Positions 10,664 through 23,455 are shown, counted from the first letter of the stretch. The stretch is DNA of 64,000 nucleotides from Chelydra serpentina (GCA_037349315.1 JBAIAC010000059.1:17268501-17332500); one strand, 5' to 3'. Program-made: numbers and translations. Notes: a model not told the origin generated them from the letters alone.

Positions 10664-11226
10664 CCTTGTCTCTAGTATAGTTCATCTGACTTGGCTGCTA
10701 CCATCCCTGCAGGTTTCTCACCACCATTGGAATGAAACAGATTGCACCAGAAATGGCTGATATTAAAATGGATTAGACAGATTAGATCCTCCATCCCCCG
10801 CCCCCAAATCCCATGCAAATAATTCACCCTTCTCTTGATAATTCTTTGGTATTATTTAGGCTGCTCAGAAGCTCTCACTCAGAGCAATGTGCATCTGCCA
10901 TTTTGGGCATTAAAAAAATGCCAAGTAGCACCTCACTTTCTGCAACAGACCCCAACAAGTTGATGGGGAAGAAAGGGGAAAATCCATCTCTTTTCAGTTA
11001 CTGAAAAGGACTTGCCTGCATGAATTCTAGGATAGATATGGGAAGCAGTCTCTAGAGTCAAGACGTTTTAGAGTCACAGCTATAAGACTCTGGTGCAACA
11101 AGCCAAGACAATATCTGTACTCAGCTCTGAGCACCAGACAGCAGCAGCATTGACAGATGGTGGTGGGGGGAGTTCAAAGAAGATATATGAAGGAAGATTA
11201 AAAGGTTAAACATGTATAATTCACCT
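10222..11226. other. Intronic DNA with a purine-rich patch and the CA repeat
   Basis: Positions about 10260-10440 are G/A-rich on the plus strand. No gene or further element recognised. Confidence 0.4.
10631..10659. repeat. (CA)n microsatellite
   Basis: About 14 CA units preceded by a short alternating (GTGC)/(GC) run. It creates spurious open frames on both strands. Confidence 0.9.
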
Positions 11227-11523
11227 AAAGGTTTGTCTACACAGAACGGTAATCCATACTACGGAAGGGATTTCTAAAGCGCACTAGCATGCTGCTCATT
11301 AATTGGTCAGCGTAGACCCTTCTGGGGGGCCAATAAAAGTTCTCTAGTGTTCTATAATGTCGTGCTGTTTGAAACAATACTATATTAAAATGCACTAGGG
11401 AATGTTTAGATGGCACCAGCAGGGTTTATATGGACCAATTAGTGTGCACTTTAGAAATCCCTCTCCCCACCCCTGTAGTGCACATTGCTGCTCGGTGTAG
11501 ACAAGAAATCTAGAAGACAAGCC
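11227..11523. mobile_element. MITE with 'ttgtctacac' / 'gtgtagacaag' inverted ends
   Basis: The left side reads ggtttgtctacacagaac and the right side gctcggtgtagacaag, inverse of each other. The interior carries further mirrored parts (tttctaaagcgcactag versus gtgcactttagaaatccct). One of several elements in the window with this end type (36440, 40027, 44670, 44936, 47631, 48275). Non-coding, superfamily not assigned. Confidence 0.6.
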
Positions 11524-13114
11524 CTAAGAGATGGCTAAGGTGGACAGACATCATAATAGTCTATGTAGTACTGAAGGCAGTAAACCCGAAGGAGGGAGAG
11601 GATTTATTTAGCACACTGTAAGGAAAAAATATTATTAGCTTGTGGAATGGTATACCAAGGAAGTGGTGGAAGCTCCATCACTGTGACATTAAAAACTAGA
11701 CCAGATGTAACACTAGTAAATGTGCTGTTGGAAAAAATCCTACACTGGCAGCGGATAAAATAGGTCACCTACCCAGGTCCTTTCCATTTCTAAAGTGTAT
11801 GATTTTCTATCTTCTGCTTTTAACCTGACAGGAATTTGCACTATTACTGGCCAAAGGATTTTATTTTTTATAATAGTATTTAATACCTGCACACTTTAGT
11901 TGGCAATTCAGATTTTTAAACTTGAACATCTCCTCTCTCGTCATCCTGTATTGTGTGAGGTTAGATGGCAACTCATTCTGAGGCAAGATAAATTTTGAAA
12001 ATGAGAGTACTCCAACAATGAGGTAGGTCACTAATAGCAGGACGTGATTTAAACAGATTATTAGATAATCCAGAGCTAGATTTCTATCGCAAGTAATGAC
12101 AATATTCTTCAATAAAAGTTTAGCTATTATTAAATTTCAAATGGATTGATTTTTATTTCAACCATCACCAGATTTCTGCCAAAGGGGAAAGTGAATTTTG
12201 AATAGGTTATTTTTCAGAATCCGCAGAACGTGAGGTGAGAGGAGGCTGTTAAGCTTTTAAACAAAAATTCAACGTGATCAGAAGTCAGGCATTCCTTTTA
12301 CACATGTGGGCAATCACTGGTCAGTTATTGGTATCACACTCCTCGATAAGAGTTCACCATATTTCTATTTGACATTTCCATAAACACAACTTGCTTGTGC
12401 CTCAACATACTTGAATTCTCTCCCAGGTCTGCTCCAGGGAATATGCATCATGCTCTTCCACACAGCTGCAATAACAGTCACACACTAAACCTGTAGTCCA
12501 GGCACTTAATACACCTCACAGGAAAACACATGTGCTAGTTTAAGCTAATAAAACCCCTCTCTCAAATGCCATATGTGCAGAGCCCATTCAGTCAACATTT
12601 TAACGTTGCTTCTAAAGTTTGTGAAGGAGGAGAGGAGAATTATTTGACAAACAAATAAACCTCACTGAAGGCAACAAAAGCAGCATTGCAGCTAAGTGGC
12701 AAATAAGCTTCACATACTGAAGGTAAATAGTTTCCTTCTCTCTGATTTACCGGGTGAGTTCCAGTCAGTAAGTGTAAAATGATTGTTGCTATCATTCAGC
12801 GCATCAGAATTATAGGCATACCAAGATGGAAGGTTAATGTATACCAATCAAAGCACACGACTAACCCAGTACACATTCTCCCTAGAGATTTGATAATGTT
12901 CCAAACAGACCAAACTACACTTCTATTTCCAAAGTGAAGATTTTGGCCAGATCTCTCAGAAGTTATATACCCCATTAACCAAACTACCGTTACGTGCAAA
13001 GACTTATATTTTTAGTCAGATTCATGTTTCTATCAGTCTCAGGTCCAACATAAATAAATGGTGCAACAGAGGCAGCTCTTTGCAGAATTCAGAGTTACGG
13101 AATGAGTATGCTAG
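11524..13114. other. Intronic DNA, nothing recognised
   Basis: AT-rich. Open frames of 67 and 83 codons show no similarity I know. Confidence 0.4.
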
Positions 13115-13648
13115 TTTTGTGGAACTCCCTTAATTCACAATCACATTTTCCCCCTTCCAAACAAAGGACAAATGCACCATTCATTGCTGGAAAAAAAGTT
13201 TCCTGAAAACCCTATGGCCTCTCTCAATGACAGTTGGACAGACTTCCAAGATAACATATGCCTCAAGAAAATACTAGATATTAAATGGAATGAATTTATA
13301 ACACATGCCAAGATTCGCCAGAGAGCTCAACAACCCCTTATCAACAAAATTATCCAGAAAATATGATAAAAATACCTGGCACGCATGTTAAGAATGAAGC
13401 CAAAGCATCTGCTATGGCAGGCGTGCATTGGGCAGCTGGAGGAACACATAAAAAGGGCCGACCAAAAAAATCCCTCTGCCAAAAATTACTCAGAGATGGA
13501 AAAATTATGGGATTTAGCAGAGGATATGCAAAGAGTGGCCCATGATAGACAGGCCTTAAGCGACGTTCGAAGATGCCGGAATTATTCAGATTCAGAAGTT
13601 TGCATTAGAGTCTCAAAATCACTGCTACTACTGGGACAGGAGAAATAG
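13115..13648 (+). pseudogene. Unrecognised reading-frame remnant with an internal double stop
   Basis: One frame is open from 13115 to 13648 except for tandem TGA TAA at 13364-13369. Met-initiated segments are 13172-13366 (64 codons) and 13385-13648 (87 codons). The translation is rich in Lys, Glu, Gln and Leu and looks helical (for example LLWQACIGQLEEHIKRAD), unlike the biased frames produced by AT-rich DNA here. I do not recognise the protein. It could be a decayed retroelement or retrogene fragment, or chance. No splice sites or poly(A) tract mark it. Confidence 0.3.
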
Positions 13649-13649
13649 C

Positions 13650-14150
13650 AGTGATGTTGTCGAACTATACTAATCTGTTGTGCCAGTTAAATTACAGTGG
13701 TGCATTAGCACCGCTATATTACTGCATTATTATTAAGTTTGGGTTCAGTTTTTCACTTACAGCGGGGATTCCATCTTTGTTTTAATGTGTATCTTCCCCA
13801 AATTTATAGTATGTCTTCTGTATGGAATAGCTGAATCCTCTGGGGATTTAAAACTAAATCTGTTACTTAGTTTAGGAGTTAAATTTCGGAGAAGTGGGAC
13901 CTTTACGGAATTTCCAATGTCTGACCTTTTTTCAAATCCCTTTTGCAATGAAATGGATGGATTATTAGCCTTAAAACTTTATATCCAGTTAAAATTCATT
14001 GCCAGTTCCTTTGGAGCGTATATTTGAAAATACTAATTTATAATTAAGCACATTTATTATTTTTTGCCTCTCTCTTTACATTATATTCACAATTTTCCTT
14101 TACTAAAAAATAGTCGCTGTTCCCATAATTTACTATTTGTTATTTGTACT
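13650..14150. other. Intronic DNA, nothing recognised
   Basis: AT-rich, with one uninformative 80-codon open frame at 13785-14027. Confidence 0.4.
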
Positions 14151-14164
14151 GTAGTAATGTCCAG

Positions 14165-14272
14165 GAGCCCAGTCATGGAGCAGGACCTCAGTGTGCTAAG
14201 TGATGTATAAGCACAGAACAAAAAGATGGCCCCTGCCCCAAAAAGCTTACCAATCTAAGTAAAGAGTTAAAG
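14165..14272 (+). repeat. Diverged SINE/LINE-tail-like repeat
   Basis: The string gtgctaagtgatgtataagcac followed by aaaaagatggcccctgcccc and agcttaccaatctaag is a phrase common in amniote genomes. A second copy, with tgctaggtgctgtacacactc, is at 50236-50350. Family not assigned. Confidence 0.5.
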
Positions 14273-14671
14273 CCACTCATGCTCTCATATAAGATACTAC
14301 TACTACACTAGTAGGGGAGTGAAGGATTGTGCCCCTTCTAAAGATGGTCACTGTTTCCAATTGTTTTGAGTAAAACTGAAGCCACAGGCTGCCCTTAAGA
14401 AAGATGACTGCCAATTCTCTAACACCCACCATCATACTTCTCAACTTTCAAACCAAATTTGTGACAAAAGCAATGAAAAAGTGAGACAAATGACTGAAAT
14501 ATGGATCTTGTGTATGTTGTATTGTATCATATATGTGTCATATATCATATCTGTGCAGGCCCCTATAACTTGAGCTAATTATCCTTTATATAAAGCCACT
14601 AGAATTAGGTGGTTGGGCATCAGGATTTCTTGGATTAATTCCCAGGTCTAGGATGAGACTGTAGTCTAGTA

Positions 14672-15034
14672 CAGTGGTCCCCAACCTTTCTGTTGCAATA
14701 GCATATTCATGTTCTCAGAAGAGTGTGGCGGGCGCCGAACGACCAGCCGTCGAAATGTCGCCGAGAAGCGGCATCATTGAGAAGTGTCGCCGCCAAAATG
14801 CCGCCAAGAAGCGGCGTCATCGAGAAGCGTCACTGCCGAAATGCTGCCGAGAAGCAGCGGCATTTCAGCAGCAATGCTTCTTGGCGTTGCCGCTTCTCGG
14901 AGATATTTCGGCGGCTGGTTGTCCAGCGGCTGCGCTCCTCAACCGGCGGAAGTGCTCCCTTGTCAGAAGGCGGGCGCACATAAATGCCCAGCCGGGCGCC
15001 ATGGTGCCCACAGGCACCACGTTGGGAACCACTG
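14672..15034. mobile_element. hAT-like MITE, family C (363 bp), GC-rich
   Basis: Ends cagtggtccccaacc and the inverse of cagtggttcccaac, typical hAT termini. Exact 8-bp duplication gtctagta (14664-14671 and 15035-15042). The interior is GC- and CpG-rich, with tandem modules around gagaagcggc and gccgaaatg. A 197-codon open frame crosses the element and its 3' flank, but it is a by-product of the repeats, not a gene. Confidence 0.87.
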
Positions 15035-15042
15035 GTCTAGTA

Positions 15043-16058
15043 GTTAGAACAGGGGCAACAGAGAGCCCCTGTTTTCTGTTCCTGACTCTGGGAGAGGAGT
15101 CTATCTACTGGTTACAGACAGCATTGCCAAGCACATCAATTTGTCAATTTCTTTCTCAGTGGATAACAGTAGGATCTGATATATTAGGGGCTCTATTTTC
15201 AACTCTGCTAAAAATAACCTTGTTGAAGGGCCTTAAGTACAACTTCTGCTTTCCCACAAACATGTAACACACTGCATACTTACCTTGTACACAAATATCA
15301 ATTGCTAATTTGCTGAGATTGTAATTGAACAGTTTTTGTATTTTACTAGGAGGGAGATTGATAGTGTGTACTAGGTGTTTCCTTATCAGTTGGATGCAAA
15401 AGTTCCATGGGTCAATGTGAAGTCTAATCAGTGGAAACATGCAAGGCATGAGGGTATAGTAAGGCGGCATCCCATAACTTGGGGTTTTTTAGGGTTTGCA
15501 TAGGGGGAATATTACACTTAACCAACCTTAACCCCTAAGTAGAACAGTTCAGAGCGGGCAGTATATTTTTCCCTAAATGACAAGGGAATAGAAACATTAC
15601 CCTGTTTAACCTACAGGCTTTCATTAAGACTCCATAAGGAAAGGGCTTCACATACACGGAGGACTGATTTACATTAAGGTCCTTTTGCACTGTTCTGACA
15701 ATGTAGTGGGGCTTTAGAGTGGGCATAAGTTACATTTACACCTATTTTAAGGAAAATATAAATGAAAATCAGGACCACAGAGTCTTATCTCCCTTCCAAT
15801 CCTTCAGTTTTATGCCACACAACTGGGTTAGAAGCACAAAGTGTTTTCCCTTCAAATAATACAGACCTCTAGTTGATGAACATTGCAATTGCAGTCAACA
15901 TAAAAACCTTCAGCCTGCAGTAAATGTTGCCCTAAATATTTTTATCCAACAGAAATTGCCTAACATGCATCCCAAGTTTTCACTTGTCTGAATCATGTCC
16001 AATTGGAACTGAGGTGGAGAAGGCAAATAATCTCACTTTACTTGTCCTGGTGTTTAAT
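15043..16058. other. Intronic DNA, nothing recognised
   Basis: AT-rich. A 104-codon minus-strand frame at 15156-15470 has no recognisable family. Confidence 0.4.
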
Positions 16059-16066
16059 GCATATAG

Positions 16067-16447
16067 CAGTGGTCCCCAATCTTTCTGTGGCCAAGAGCAC
16101 ATTCATCCCTTCATCAGAGCGTGGTGGGCAGCGACACTTCTCAGCGGCATTTCGGTGGCAATGGTTCTCCACCGGAAGCGCTCCTCGGCGGCATTTCAGC
16201 AAAAGCTCCGCCAGAAGCGCTCCTCGGCAGCATTTCGGGAAAAGCTTCTCCGCCAGAAGCGCTCCTCGGCAGCATTTCGGGAAAAGCTTCTCCACCGGAA
16301 GCGCTGCGCGGCGACATTTCAGTGGTGACGCTTCTCCGGCAGATGCTCCTCTCCTCTTCCTTCCTTGGCGCCAGCCCTGATGGCGGGCGCACATAAATGC
16401 TCCAGCGGGCGCCATGGCGCCCACGGGCACCACGTTGGGGACCACTG
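16067..16447. mobile_element. hAT-like MITE, family C (381 bp), second copy
   Basis: Same ends as 14672-15034 (cagtggtccccaat left, ggaccactg right). Exact 8-bp duplication gcatatag (16059-16066 and 16448-16455). The interior has about four tandem units of roughly 45 bp, each with gaagcgctcctcggc and gcatttcgggaaaagctt variants. Frames of 61-137 codons on both strands are repeat artefacts. Confidence 0.87.
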
Positions 16448-16455
16448 GCATATAG

Positions 16456-18425
16456 TCATAAAGCTTGGTGCATGTTTTTGAAGCATTGTTGCATGTCCTT
16501 GCATCAGTACATGCTTTTATCCCCTGTCCTTGGAGAGCTGATGGGGGCAGATCCTCAGATGGTATAAACGCTCATAGCTCCATTTATTGAATCTGCTCTA
16601 ACAACATTCCATCATCATGACATCATATTTTTGTCCCAATTAACAAATTCCTAAAGCTAGCAATGAAGTATCTTTTGAAATGGCATGTTTTGTAGCACTC
16701 AAAAAGTAGTTTATATAGGATAATACTGTCTTGGGATTTGCTGTTTGTGAGTACTAGCAACAAATACTTTATGCTAGGAGGAAACAAAATTACTTCCTAT
16801 CAGGTGTTATATCGTTTACTATGAAGAAAGGCACAAAAGCCCTGATTTTAAACATATTTTATGTGCAAGTTGCAGACTGTGGAATGATCTCTTCAATCAA
16901 TTTATATAATACTCTTAAGTCTATGAGCTAGAAAAGACTGGTGGTTGTATGCTAAGTGTTTAGTTTTCAGTGCAACAGGAAGGGGTTAGCATTATGAGAC
17001 TCCTATTAGTACCAGGAGTTACATGTTGCTGACTAAACCAGCACTGTGCTAAAAGGTAACTCAGAAGGATGGATCTTATTTAATTCCATGTTGAATAGAG
17101 GGAGGGTAAGCTTAAAAAAAAAAAAAGAAATAGGCCATTACAAAACTGGAGATATTCGTACACTCTAGCTGGCTCATACACCCCTGTACTGATGTTTTCC
17201 ATGGAAATTCTGGCTGTGTTAGCTTTGGCAGCAATTAAAAACTCTTTCTGGAATCTTTAAAAACATCCAGGAGTGCCTTTCAACTTTTATTCATGCCCTG
17301 TGACTTTATTTTTATTAATTAAAGCAATAAAAGCAGGCTGGTTTGCCTTACCTTCAACTCATTTTAGTGTTAGAAAAATTAAATAGATAAACCAGCCAAA
17401 AGCTGGGCACATAGAAACTCTACACAGGTATGCTATTTTTCTTTATTTTGAGAGTTCAGATGCTTTTCTCAGGATCTCTAAAACTGCCAGTAGTTTTATG
17501 TACTTGGTCTAAGAAGGCATCAGGACAAGAAGAGAGAAAAATAAGGAGAGGTTTGAAAGTTTACCATGTTTCAAGGTGTCAGTTTGTACCTTTCAGGTTA
17601 TTACATTTTACTGCTGTTCAGTACAATGTGTGTTACTGAATCACAGACAATATGATCATATGACTATGCAGCAGAATTTACTCAATTCTGGTAGGAGGAA
17701 TATTTCTGGCATTTTGTTTTATCTGGGTCACAGGGCTAAAATTTGGCTGTAAAACTTTAACACTATATGGTCTATTCTGCAGTCACCACAGCAAGCTAAA
17801 TTCTGACCTCCTTGTTCACACCAAATGTCACCCTATTCCATGAACAATCCCACTGAGGTCAATGGAAATACCCTTTAGGTCAGGTACGATCAGTCATGAG
17901 TAAGTACATCAGAATCAAGCCTTGTATGTGGGGAGGGGATAGTTACACATGTAAATCCCCAAGAATGGATGGGAGAACATACTACTTAATGTGTAGCACT
18001 ATGAAATTATTTCATAAGTTAGTATCCATATATCCATTAACACAAACCCCCATTCCAAATACTAACTAAAATGTTAAAATTCTCAATTACAGCACATCTA
18101 ATACATTTCATTCATATGGGCAAAAAGAACATGACAGTTATACCACATTACTTAACACTAACTTGTTGACTAAACAGTGACCAAATATGAAAACTGTCTA
18201 CAAGTGCTTTAATATTGTAAACATCTGGGGTGGCATGGGGGGATTGTTGACAGTTGTCCTATTAGCTTGGAGTAGTGGGATAAAATGGAGTAAAAGAAAA
18301 TATAGGCTATCACAAGGCATGCCCTGTGAGTGAGGTTTATTGGATAGGGTAATTCTTCCCCCTATAAATGTTTAACGGTTAAACTGCAGCTAACCAACAT
18401 ACTGAAGAACAGAATTACAGGGAGC
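16456..18425. other. Intronic DNA, nothing recognised
   Basis: AT-rich, with an A-run near 17115. No element ends or coding signal found. Confidence 0.4.
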
Positions 18426-18426
18426 T

Positions 18427-18502
18427 ATTTTGCATTGGCAGGAGGATGAACTAGATGACCCAATAGGATTTTGCCTCTCAGGTGCCTGTGATCTATGTTC
18501 CT
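18427..18502 (+). mobile_element. CR1 or SINE tail remnant
   Basis: The phrase gaactagatgacccaatagg followed by gtgatctatgttcctg is a decayed version of the CR1-type 3' end (ggactagatgacct ... attctatg). Very short and old. Confidence 0.5.
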
Positions 18503-18819
18503 GTCTTGATAAAAGAAACAAATGAGCATCAACTAGCTGCTAACCCAAATCTACATGTTTAGAACTGTGGAACCAAGAGGATTCTACTCAGTTTCAATGC
18601 AATTTCACATACAAGAGCTCTGCATGCGGAGGTCATGGTGCAGTTACAAGAACAGTAAAACAAGGCAGTTTGTTTTTCCATATTCATAAGCAATTTTATG
18701 CAGACTCTAAACAGGATGATCAGCCTGATTGGACAGGAAAGGGGTGCAGCTTTGGGAGAAATGTGTAGCAGGTACTGCAGCCATAACACCGCATTGGTCT
18801 CAATGCTCTATGGTATGGA

Positions 18820-19587
18820 TAGGGCCCCACCAAATTCACGGCCATGAAAAATGCGTCAAGGATCGTGAAAACTGGTCCCCGCCCGTGAAATTTGGTATTG
18901 TGTGCTTTTACCCTATACTATACATATTTCACGGGGGGAGACCAGTGTTTTTCAAATTGGGGGTCCGGACCCAAAAGGGAGTTGCAGAGGGGTCGCAAGG
19001 TTATTTTAGAAGGGTCGCAGTATTGCCACCCTTACTTCTGTGCTGCCTTCAGAGCTGGGTGGCTGGAGAGCGGTGGCTGTTGGCCAGGCTCCCAGCTCTG
19101 AAGGCAGCACCCCACTAGCAGCAGCACAGAATTAAGGGTGGCAATAACATACCATGCCACCCTTACTTCTGTGCTGTTGCCTTCAGAGCTGGGGGGCCGG
19201 GGAGTGGCGGCTGCTAACTGAGGGCCCAGTTCAGCAGGCAGCAGCGCAGAAGTAAGGGTGGCAATACCATACCAGGCCATCCTTACTTCTGCGCTGCTGC
19301 TGGCGGTGGCTCTGCCTTCAGAGCTGGGATCCCGGCCAGCAGCCACCGCTCTCCAGCTGCCCAGCTCTGAAGGCAATGCCACTGCCTGCAGCAGCGCAGA
19401 AGTAAGGGTAGCAGTACCCGCAAACCCCCCTACAATAAGCTTGCAACCCCCCACAACTCCTTTTTGGGTCAGGATCCCTACAATTACAACACCGTGAAAT
19501 TTCAGATTTAAATAGCTGAAATCATGACATTTATTATTTAAAAAATCCTATGGCCATTAAATTGACCCTGAATTTGGTAGGGCCCTA
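18820..19587 (+). mobile_element. hAT-like MITE, family B (768 bp), expanded copy
   Basis: Ends tagggccccaccaaattca and gaatttggtagggcccta. Near-exact 8-bp duplication: ggtatgga before and ggtgtgga after. It is 269 bp longer than the copy at 8643-9141 because the internal modules (ttacttctg, gctgccttcagagctgg and their complements) are present more times. Open frames of 69-140 codons in it are repeat artefacts. Confidence 0.85.
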
Positions 19588-19595
19588 GGTGTGGA

Positions 19596-22500
19596 GCCTC
19601 CAGAAAAGCAAAGAACTGAAAGGTCCTCATGGAGTGGAACAGAAAAGTGCCAGGAGGATAAAATAGTACAGTCCTTCTGAATTTTCCCATGCTGGGTTCA
19701 TCCCTTCTCTTCCTGAATCATTTATATTGATTACATTTCTTTCACTTCCAGATTTCAGCTCTGGTTTGATTTATGAGGGTCTGTCTACAATAACATTTGA
19801 TTTCCTCATTTTGGGTCCCGGAAATTCTGCAGAGTTTCTTCAGTTTATTGCAGAAAACTCACAGTTTCATCATGACTAAGGAATACGTTTCAAATACATA
19901 TTGTAATAGAATCTCAGTACTCTAGCTCTTGGTACTGTCCTCTAAGTACCATGAAGCAAGGGGTCTCTCCTCTCCACATAAACATTTATCAAAGATGTCC
20001 TGCCCTGATGATATCAGATGTCTGATTCAACTAAGTATGCTCAAACAGAACTCATGGGGAGGGTTTCTCAAAGGCTGACAACTCAGCTGATCAACCTTAA
20101 AGGGAGAGACATATGGTTTGGTCTTTTGCCTGACCAGGCATTTTCATTTTCTGGTTCATGATGGTCACAACAACCCACTGAGTTGAACTATTTACAACCA
20201 GTGGCTAGCTATAGCTGTGAGAAAAATGAACCATGCATTTATCTATACCCCACACATTCAGGATGTTGCTCTGGAGCCCTAGTAGGACACTTGCTTGCTT
20301 GCACACATTTTAGTTGTGCACAGTACATTCCTGTTACACACAACATATATTAACACCCACAAAATTGTAATGATTTCCTTGTGTGCAGACTAAAAAACAT
20401 GTTAAAATACCAGTTTTGCTAGCAAACTGAAAAGGAACTAATTTACCCCCAGGGTTTCAAGTGGCATGCTACAATCAATATCATATCCTGAGCCCACAAG
20501 ATCTTGTGGAAAAATTAAAGTAACAGTAATTAAAGTAACAGTAACAGCAGGAAACCCATCAGCTACCACGCACACTCTATATTCTCCACCTGCCCTACTC
20601 TCCATCTGCAGTAAAAAGCAGCTTTCAGAATGTGTTCTATAGAAATCAGCCCACTATGTTCCTGTACTGTACATACAATTTGAACTTTAATAGATTTAAA
20701 CAATATTAAAAAATTCCATAATATTTTATATTTGAAAATTAAAATGTTCTCTTCTGAACTGTTTAGAGCAATTTCTTACTGAAACAGAATTTGGAAAGGT
20801 CACTGACCAGATTTTTCTCTGGTCTTTTCTACATAAAGAACAAACACTAGCAGGTTAACACAGACACAATCTCTCTCAGTAAACTCAACCTCCAAGGAAT
20901 TTAAAGATGTTAAAATATTCCAAATGAGTTCAATGGAAAACCATCACAAAAAATAAAAAATTATTTTACAACAGAACAATCTTATTTGAATTCTTAAAAT
21001 CCAACAAAGATTATGGAGAGAAAAGGCATAATTTAGAATAAAATAGATTAAAAACAATAGTCTATCTTTAAAAAAATAGTTGTGTCTAAAAGTAAATAGA
21101 TAATCTCTGATTTTCCAAACTGCTAAATGAGGCAGTTATTTCTCATGTTCACCATCATAGTATTAAACTCAGTCAAAAGTTTCTGTGGTTACTATCAGAT
21201 GAAACAAGCTGATTTCCCTTGAGAATTAGCTACACTGACCAGATGTCTTTAGCCAGCTATTCCCCAGAATGAGCAGGGAGAGGCACATGCAATGCCTTCT
21301 TTGTTACCATGGAGATAGGTTTTCCCATCCACTATGCAGCCCTGCTTATAGTAGCTACCAGCTGTTGTCTAGTCTCACAGTCCATCGGGAGAGACTAAGG
21401 AAAAGTGGGAGACCTAGGACTGATCTTCTCCCAGCCTTAGACCCATAAACTTTAACCACAGTTTCCAACCTTCAGTCTACTTAACCGCCACTTTGGTTGA
21501 TTACTATTGTTTAAAGCTGTCTTAGGGGGTACAGCGTTTCCCCTGCACTATTTCACAGATCCATAATTGGTCAGCGTCAGCAGACAACCACTGGGTATAA
21601 CATGCTCCAGGCTCAGGTTTTCCTGACAAAGGATTCTACCCCAGCATTCCAATCTAAATGGTTTTATAAGCTTAATTCCAAGTCTCCGATACTAGTCAAT
21701 TTCAGGTTGCTGACATTATTCCCACTCCACACTTTCAAACAAAAACCTCTGTGGATTAATGACTCCCTATCCTTCCTGCCAGGCTGGTTAATGCCTTAGA
21801 TTCCCATTGCTTTTTAACCTCTACAGAACATTAATCCCTCTCTGGGCATGATGATGAGCCACAGAAAACAACATTGGTTAGGATTTTCATTCTTGCGTTT
21901 TCCTTTTGAATGCAGCCAAGTTCAAATGTCTAATTATAACTTTGCAGAGTTAATGATCAATTTAACAAAGGCTTTAGAGTATCTTTGAAGTCAGAACAAC
22001 AATCCAAAGGGGGTTTATAATATTAACTGCGCAGGGAGCCTACAGAGAGCTTTCTTAAGATTGTTGTTAGCTAAAAGAGATAAAGTCAAGTAATTTCAGA
22101 ATACCACTTTCATAGACCCCATGGCTCTGTCTCGTTGTTGCATAGCACAAATCTCTAACAAATGTTTGTTTTATAGCTCTTAACAAGACTGATCATTACC
22201 CTATTAATTCAAGCATGTTTAATTCAATGCCCTTCACCTACTCAGCAAGGCGTATTTGTAATCTTTAAGTGACTGCAAACAAGTTTAAATGTGGTGACAA
22301 GCTGTATGTAACAGGCACTTTGCAAGGCCGGTAATTGTTGATGTTAGGTACACATTTGAAGTGGGATGTGTATCCATATAGTTATGAATGATCACATTCA
22401 CTGATGCCTAAGATATGCAGCCTTCACTCCCTTTGCTGAAGGTGAACTTTTTCATCATCAGAGTTGAATTCTTCCTTCAGTTGCATGCATGCAGCTCCTG

Positions 22501-23384
22501 CTGACGTCTGTGAGAGCTGCAAAGGCACACATTGGAGGGCATTTTTTGACCGGTTTACTTTGTTGATCTGACATATGTAGCCTCTCATACATTTTGTATA
22601 TATTATAGGCTGTAGGGACGCAGAATCAGTACTGAGGTTTATTAAATAGAGGAACTAGGGGGTTGCCTTGTGTGCTCTGCCTTCTAATATAAAGGCTATT
22701 GAGTTGTTTCAAAGTTATGGATCTCTTGATGTTTTACTCTCTTCCTCACAAGTGCACAGAAACAGATGCAAACCAACTTCCCAAATAAAAACATTCCCCA
22801 AACTGTTTGGATCCAGAGCCAAAACTGAACTTCGCAGCTTCAGCACATTTTAAGCTTTCTATATTGGCCAGGAATTATAACATATGAGGTCAAGTCCTAC
22901 CCTAGCCAGTGCACTGAGTGTGCAAAGACATGCACCACTCTTGTCATAGGAATCCTGCCAGTGAGGACAAGGGAACACATTCTGCAGCTGATTTTGCATC
23001 CCCAGGTGGCATTCACTGCTGCCGACTAGACAAAAGCTAGCCCACTGAGTGGGAAATGGGGAGGAACAGGGCTGGAGATGGCCCTTGAACCACAGACAGC
23101 ATACACATGACATGGGGCTGAGAATGGACTGACATCAGCTGGTGGGGCTCATCCTATGTGACGCTCTCTTGGGTGTTATGGAGAAATCTTGCTGTTTGCA
23201 CGACATCCATCTACATCTTTATCCTCCCCTTGCACCTCATTGCAGCATAGGGCTGGATTTTGTCCTCAGTTAAAAAGGAGCTTCTTGTTTCTCACTAAGT
23301 GGGCCAACTGAATTAAACTTCACGTTTATTTCTATGGAAGCTCAGTTGTAAAGCAGAGCAATCATAGTTCTGAAACATGAGTGC
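19596..23384. other. Intronic DNA, nothing recognised
   Basis: Longest stretch free of recognisable elements. AT-rich, with a small tandem taacagtaattaaag duplication near 20520. No convincing coding frame or splice-flanked exon. Confidence 0.4.
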
Positions 23385-23455
23385 CCTTATAGCCGCACAG
23401 CTGTATTGGTACAGCTGTGGTGCTGTAAGCTTGTAAGTGTAGACATGGCCTAAGT
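23385..23455. mobile_element. Fragment of a 'gtgtagaca' MITE
   Basis: Contains cagctgtattggtacagctg and ends gtaagtgtagacatggccta, the same end type as the element at 11227-11523. The partner end is not found. Confidence 0.4.

Noticed and set aside
10442..10760. Frames containing runs of His-Thr or Cys-Val
   Set aside because: Products of the (CA)n microsatellite.
14674..15267. 197-codon open frame, the longest single frame outside CR1
   Set aside because: Most of it translates the GC-rich tandem modules of a family C MITE with exact 8-bp duplications, then runs into the AT-rich flank. Competing long frames exist on the same stretch.
16003..16451. Several overlapping frames of 83-137 codons on both strands
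   Set aside because: They read the tandem modules of the second family C MITE in every frame. Repetitive peptides such as RSAPRQHF are a by-product.
18729..19497. Frames of 69-140 codons near 19 kb
   Set aside because: They lie within the family B MITE and follow its internal repeats.
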